The position numbers and the translations under genes are program-made. This document shows positions 21,526 through 24,265 of a stretch of DNA of 24,265 bases, piece after piece. Every line of letters begins with the position of its first letter. The first letter of the stretch is position 1. The DNA comes from Thermoplasmatales archaeon UBA447 (GTDB taxonomy: Archaea > Thermoplasmatota > Thermoplasmata > Thermoplasmatales > Thermoplasmataceae), in assembly GCA_002503205.1 (NCBI GenBank), contig DARE01000024.1, forward strand, positions 1 to 24,265, given 5' to 3'. The notes below the pieces were generated by a model that saw only the letters and a program-made list of their open reading frames with translations, had not been told where the DNA came from and did no database searches.

Positions 21526-21911
21526 GATGCATAAACTGCGGCAGGGAACTCACTGATCCCGAATCAGTGAGGAGAGAGATAGGACCAGTATGCCTCTCCA
21601 GGGTTAAGAGTGAGGAAAGGAAACAGAAGCTGCTCCCGGAGGAGCGTATCCTCACATCAGACATGGGAGGAGAGATTGCCGATCTCATTGCAAGTACATC
21701 AGGAAAGTCATTCCATTGCATCGGAGGATCCTCTGAACATGTGGAGAATGTGGGAACATGGTATGGATATCCACATTCCGGCGGCATTGCGGATTCAAAA
21801 GGAAAGAGATGGTGGGCCTACCAGAAATGCACCATATCCAATTATGAGACTGCCTGGTGGAAGGTTGAGAAGAGGATCCGGAAACTGAAGGAGCTGGAGG
21901 TGGAGGCATGA
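21522..21911 (+). CDS. 129-aa zinc-finger protein (DUF6011-like N-terminus)
   Basis: The protein has 129 residues from GTG 21522. The N-terminus CINCGRELTDPESVRREIG then PVC (C3, C6, C24) matches the short zinc finger CxxCGRxLTdPxSxxRGxGPxC found in phage and plasmid proteins (DUF6011 type). The C-terminal half is tryptophan-rich (GKRWWAYQKC, ETAWWKVEKRIRKLKELEVE) and could bind nucleic acid. Coupling to the preceding gene places it in the element's operon. It ends two bases before the stop of a convergent RHH gene. Its role is probably within the mobile element, but is otherwise unknown. Confidence 0.65.
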   Translation: MRCINCGRELTDPESVRREIGPVCLSRVKSEERKQKLLPEERILTSDMGGEIADLIASTSGKSFHCIGGSSEHVENVGTWYGYPHSGGIADSKGKRWWAYQKCTISNYETAWWKVEKRIRKLKELEVEA

Positions 21912-21912
21912 A

Positions 21913-22056
21913 TCACTTTTCATTTCTGAGTTCCCTTCGCACAAGCTCCTTAACAAGGTCTGCAACTGACGTGTACTCAGGATGTGATTTCAGGTATTCC
22001 AGCATCTGCTCATACAGGGGCTCAGGCAGGGAGACCTGTCTGTATCCTTTAGCCAT
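21913..22056 (-). CDS. RHH protein, left member of second paralogous pair
   Basis: The product is 47 residues from ATG 22056: MAKGYRQVSLPEPLYEQMLE, then YLKSHPEYTSVADLVKELVR and a short tail. Strand GYRQVSL plus two helices, the second with TSVADLVKELV, is a clear ribbon-helix-helix. It is paralogous to the divergent gene at 22155: both share KGYRQVSLP and TSVAD blocks. The intergenic region of about 100 bases contains repeated operator-like sites. The gene is too short to stand out, but domain, start and paralogy all support it. Confidence 0.8.
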   Translation of the reverse strand: MAKGYRQVSLPEPLYEQMLEYLKSHPEYTSVADLVKELVRRELRNEK

Positions 22057-22156
22057 ATACTATGTATGGTATAGGTTTCTATCAAACATTATGACGTATG
22101 TTTACACCATTTATAGTAGAAAACTTAATATGACTTTCAGTATTTCTACCAAACAT
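22057..22156. promoter_or_regulatory. Operator repeats between the second divergent RHH pair
   Basis: TTTCTATCAAACAT (22076-22089) and TTTCTACCAAACAT (22143-22156) are direct repeats with one mismatch. The second lies in the dyad CTACCA-AACA-TGGTAG, which spans the ATG of the 22155 gene. A related inverted copy, CTATGTATGGTATAGG, lies next to the start of the leftward gene. AAACAT/ATGTTT adds a dyad at 22084-22105. These look like shared recognition sites of the two RHH paralogues. Confidence 0.6.
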
Positions 22157-22322
22157 GGTAGAGGAGTTGAGAAAATTGAAGGGTTATAGGCAGGTCTCGC
22201 TACCGGATGCCCTTTACAGGGAGATTGAGGCAAACCTGGAGAGATCGGGTTCGTTCACATCTGTGGCTGACTTCATAAAGTACGTGGTCAGGAAAGAACT
22301 TGAAAAGGGTGTATCCGCATGA
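22155..22322 (+). CDS. RHH protein, right member of second paralogous pair
   Basis: The product is 55 residues from ATG 22155: MVEELRKLKGYRQVSLPDAL, then YREIEANLERSGSFTSVADF and IKYVVRKELEKGVSA. The ribbon-helix-helix elements match those of the divergent protein at 21913-22056. Its stop overlaps the next start (ATGA at 22319-22322), so it leads a long coupled operon that runs to the recombinase at the window edge. It probably represses that operon through the repeats at and before its start codon. Confidence 0.8.
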   Translation: MVEELRKLKGYRQVSLPDALYREIEANLERSGSFTSVADFIKYVVRKELEKGVSA

Positions 22323-22597
22323 TGCTCAACGGCATCCATTATGACAAGATGGACTTCTATGATTTCACTGACGATGGCAGGATCATCTGCAAAATATGCG
22401 GCAGAGAGGTAAAGTCATACAGGGGAAGACGCACACACCTGACTGTTAAGCATGCTGATTATTTCGGTGTTCAGGAGGAGAAAGGCCAGTGGATCAACAT
22501 CTGCGAATTCACAAGGAAGCAGAGGGAGAACCATGCCATGAAGATGGCGGAATGGTACAACTCATCGGGATGGAACAGGACAGAGGTGAGGAGATGA
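22319..22597 (+). CDS. C2H2 zinc-finger protein
   Basis: The protein has 92 residues. A single C2H2 finger is formed by C24-x2-C27-x12-H40-x4-H45 (CKICGREVKSYRGRRTHL then TVKH), flanked by an acidic N-terminus and a C-terminal basic helix (FTRKQRENHAMKMAEW). Single C2H2 fingers of this type are common in archaeal viruses and plasmids, where they bind DNA or proteins. It is coupled to the RHH gene upstream and to a second C2H2 protein downstream (ATGA at 22594-22597). Confidence 0.75.
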   Translation: MMLNGIHYDKMDFYDFTDDGRIICKICGREVKSYRGRRTHLTVKHADYFGVQEEKGQWINICEFTRKQRENHAMKMAEWYNSSGWNRTEVRR

Positions 22598-22818
22598 AAA
22601 CAAAATCAGGGGAAATAGATCCGGCTGATTACTTCAGGCCTGTCAGAATAGATGGTCACACCAAATGGGAATGCATCTTCTGCGGCAGGCTTTTTTCCAG
22701 AAGCTCAAGAGGCAAGCACCTCAGGAACAGGCATGCGGAAGAGATCGGCTACGTTCCCGATTCATATTCGCCACCTGATCCTGAGAAGATCAGGGAAGTC
22801 TGGATTAAGGTGGTATGA
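22594..22818 (+). CDS. Second C2H2 zinc-finger protein
   Basis: From ATG 22594 the protein is 74 residues. The frame is open back to 22489, but the ATGA overlap with the preceding stop fixes the start. The finger is C27-x2-C30-x11-H42-x4-H47 (ECIFCGRLFSRSSRGKHL then RNRH), followed by a proline-rich stretch and a basic tail. It resembles the finger of the preceding gene, so the tandem may have arisen by duplication. It likely binds nucleic acid for the mobile element. Confidence 0.75.
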   Translation: MKTKSGEIDPADYFRPVRIDGHTKWECIFCGRLFSRSSRGKHLRNRHAEEIGYVPDSYSPPDPEKIREVWIKVV

Positions 22819-22825
22819 AAGCGGA

Positions 22826-22924
22826 ATGCACAGGGTTGATCTCCATGAACGGATCAATGAAAGTCTCGGCAGGATCACAAGATCAGCAGTGGAGAAGGAG
22901 ATAAGGAGGATTGTTGAGGAATGA
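22826..22924 (+). CDS. Tiny coupled ORF (32 aa), possible helical peptide
   Basis: The frame from ATG 22826 encodes 32 residues (MHRVDLHERINESLGRITRS, then a charged helix ending IRRIVEE). Its stop overlaps the ATG of the next gene (ATGA at 22921-22924), the same coupling used throughout this operon. It fills an otherwise unexplained 100-base gap. It is too short for family assignment; it could be a real peptide or a coupling leader. Confidence 0.45.
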   Translation: MHRVDLHERINESLGRITRSAVEKEIRRIVEE

Positions 22925-23130
22925 TTTTTGACAGCGACGGAAACCTGATACTTCCTTCCGGAACGGCAAGGGAGTACAGGATAATTAAGAGAAAACTGAA
23001 ACCAAAGGCCACGGGTGTCTTCGTCATATGCCCAAGGTGCGGAAACACCTGGGAGAGGAGGAGCAGAGCAGCAGGCACCGTCAGATGCCATTCATGCAAT
23101 GAGAAAATACAGGTAGAGGAGATATTATGA
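22921..23130 (+). CDS. Zinc-ribbon protein (69 aa)
   Basis: The product is 69 residues. An N-terminal stretch MIFDSDGNLILPSGTAREYR precedes a zinc ribbon with CPRC (37-40) and CHSC (56-59) around a basic loop GNTWERRSRAAG. The spacing fits a classical two-knuckle ribbon that binds nucleic acid or protein. It is coupled on both sides (ATGA at 22921 and ATGA at 23127), so it is part of the element's long operon. Its role is unknown. Confidence 0.65.
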   Translation: MIFDSDGNLILPSGTAREYRIIKRKLKPKATGVFVICPRCGNTWERRSRAAGTVRCHSCNEKIQVEEIL

Positions 23131-23531
23131 TAGCAACAGAGGCAAGCATAAGCGGGATTGACGAGACAAGGAAGGAGTACTATGACTATCTTTCCTCAAT
23201 ATACGGGGAGATAGCAACGTACCTGAAGATACAGGACGGCGCGGTGAATGCCCAGAAGCTTGAACTGATGTTTGAGAAGACTGCATCGCCGTTTGTCTAC
23301 TGGAACGAATCAAGGACCAGGAATGAGGCCAGGCAGTCCATAAGCGACGAGAAGAGGATGAGCCTTCTCAAGGCTCTTGCGGCCAAATACAAACTTAAGA
23401 TCTCAGAGGATAAATTCCTTATAACCTCGAGATTGGAAACTGAAGAGTTCAAGAGGCTGTCTGAAAACATGAAGCTGGCGGGATACCGTTACGATTCAAA
23501 GGACAGGGCATTTGTGAGGGATGTGAAATGA
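23127..23531 (+). CDS. 134-aa protein upstream of the recombinase, function unknown
   Basis: The protein has 134 residues starting MIATEASISGIDETRKEYYD. It appears to consist of helices with a basic middle (RTRNEARQSISDEKRMSLLK) and a C-terminal strand-helix unit (LAGYRYDSKDRAFVRDV) resembling a small DNA-binding or beta-hairpin tail. No known domain is recognised. Its last bases overlap the recombinase start (ATGA at 23528-23531), a position often held by recombinase accessory or directionality proteins; that role is inferred from position only. Confidence 0.6.
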   Translation: MIATEASISGIDETRKEYYDYLSSIYGEIATYLKIQDGAVNAQKLELMFEKTASPFVYWNESRTRNEARQSISDEKRMSLLKALAAKYKLKISEDKFLITSRLETEEFKRLSENMKLAGYRYDSKDRAFVRDVK

Positions 23532-24265
23532 CTCAAAATCAGGGCACTCTTGATTCAAAGCTTCAGGAATTCAGGATATGGGCCATGACACTTGGAAGGT
23601 ACAGCCCATCGACAGTCAAGAGGGCAGTGAGGAGGATAAGGAGCTTCTCAAAAATCATGGACCTTTTCAACCCGAACCAGGAGAAGCTGCTCAACTTCTT
23701 TGCATCTGAGATCGAGAAGGGTGTGAAACCTCATACAATAAACAACCAGAGGAAGGATCTGGCGGCATGGTTCCGCTTCCTGAATATAGGCATAGAGATG
23801 CCGAAGATCCGTGAACCGCCTGTTCCCGACCCCTGGATACCTTCAGACGATGAGGCAATGGCCTTAATGAACGCCGCTTCAAAGCTGAGCAGGAGAAAGG
23901 AGATCAACCTCAGGAATTCCATCATTGCCTACCTTGCATTCTTTGGCGGAATCAGGGTCGGAGAACTGGTGCAGATCAATGTGAATGACGTCATGGATAA
24001 TGGCATCAGGATAAGATCTGAGAAGGGCGAAGCAGAGAGGATCATAGGACTGCCAGATGAGATTCTGGAAGACGTGAGAAGATACATCAGGGACTACAGG
24101 CCGTCATCAGATCCGACGGCACTTTTCACAACACCCAGGGGAAGGATGACCTATGATTATGTACGGAATCTGGCCAAAAGGATCGGGGCTTTCACGGGGA
24201 TCAAAAAGTTCCACTGGCATGCTGCAAGGCACTGGTGTGCCACGGCCCTGTTGAAGGGCTACCGG
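23528..24265 (+). CDS. Tyrosine recombinase / integrase, cut by the window edge
   Basis: The first 246 residues are present; the nucleophile tyrosine lies beyond the edge. The N-terminal SAM-like core-binding domain (about 10-95) includes LGRYSPSTVKRAVRRIRSF. The catalytic domain contains R143 in GGIRVGEL, K166 in SEKGEAERII, and H231-x2-R234 in WHAARHW, the box II residues. It would integrate, excise or resolve the mobile element. Unlike the short recombinase at 1072, it has the core-binding domain. It closes a coupled operon of RHH and zinc-finger genes, which marks this region as an integrated element rather than host core genome. Confidence 0.9.
   Translation, partial: MTQNQGTLDSKLQEFRIWAMTLGRYSPSTVKRAVRRIRSFSKIMDLFNPNQEKLLNFFASEIEKGVKPHTINNQRKDLAAWFRFLNIGIEMPKIREPPVPDPWIPSDDEAMALMNAASKLSRRKEINLRNSIIAYLAFFGGIRVGELVQINVNDVMDNGIRIRSEKGEAERIIGLPDEILEDVRRYIRDYRPSSDPTALFTTPRGRMTYDYVRNLAKRIGAFTGIKKFHWHAARHWCATALLKGYR

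Noticed and set aside
21407..21787. 126-aa minus-strand open frame
   Set aside because: It is antisense to two zinc-finger genes that are coupled to their neighbours; its composition (many S, P, H) is typical of a shadow frame.
1..24265. CRISPR array, tRNA or rRNA genes
   Set aside because: No regularly spaced repeats were seen, and no tRNA-like cloverleaf with a GTTC-type T loop or rRNA signature was found by eye.

Overview
The window looks like a defence-rich accessory region of an acidophilic, Thermoplasmatales-like archaeon. Archaeal TATA boxes lie about 25-30 bases before many start codons (leaderless or short-leader transcripts), TTG and GTG starts are common, AGG and ATA codons are frequent, and there are many small ribbon-helix-helix (RHH) proteins. 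The genus is inferred from style only.

Layout. 1-575: N-terminal part of an APC-type permease (minus). 1.07-3.6 kb: a short tyrosine recombinase, then two proteins carrying an R-x4-H HEPN-like motif, one of them fused to a CBS pair. 4.0-7.9 kb: a restriction-modification module made of a winged-helix protein, a Bsp6I-like PD-(D/E)XK nuclease, a second HTH-plus-nuclease-like protein, a C5-cytosine methyltransferase and a Mig-like T/G mismatch glycosylase; an AlkA-type glycosylase converges on it. 9.0-10.8 kb: a small membrane protein, an AbrB-type protein, and a family 2 glycosyltransferase preceded by an RHH gene. 10.9-12.25 kb: a second RHH gene and small unknown genes.

The centrepiece is 12.3-20.2 kb, all on the minus strand and visibly more AT-rich. 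Five translationally coupled genes encode a winged-helix protein, a 72-aa basic protein, a 1332-aa DEAH helicase with a DUF1998-type C-terminus, a PLD-type nuclease and an unknown 399-aa protein. A second transcript encodes a tRNA-guanine-transglycosylase-like protein of the DpdA type with a C-terminal DUF6884-like domain, and a 134-aa unknown. Transglycosylase, helicase and PLD together recall DpdA/DpdJ/DpdK of the bacterial 7-deazaguanine DNA modification-restriction system. I read this as a compact archaeal Dpd-like (or Dpd/DISARM hybrid) system with two unrecognised partners. This is inferred from motifs and gene order.

20.3-24.27 kb: an integrated element of small coupled genes (RHH regulators, zinc-finger and zinc-ribbon proteins) ending in a full tyrosine recombinase that runs off the window. 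Divergent pairs of similar RHH genes with dyad or repeated operators recur here and at 10.8 kb, so the defence operon may be cargo inside one mobile element. Paralogous winged-helix proteins head both the restriction-modification module and the Dpd-like operon.
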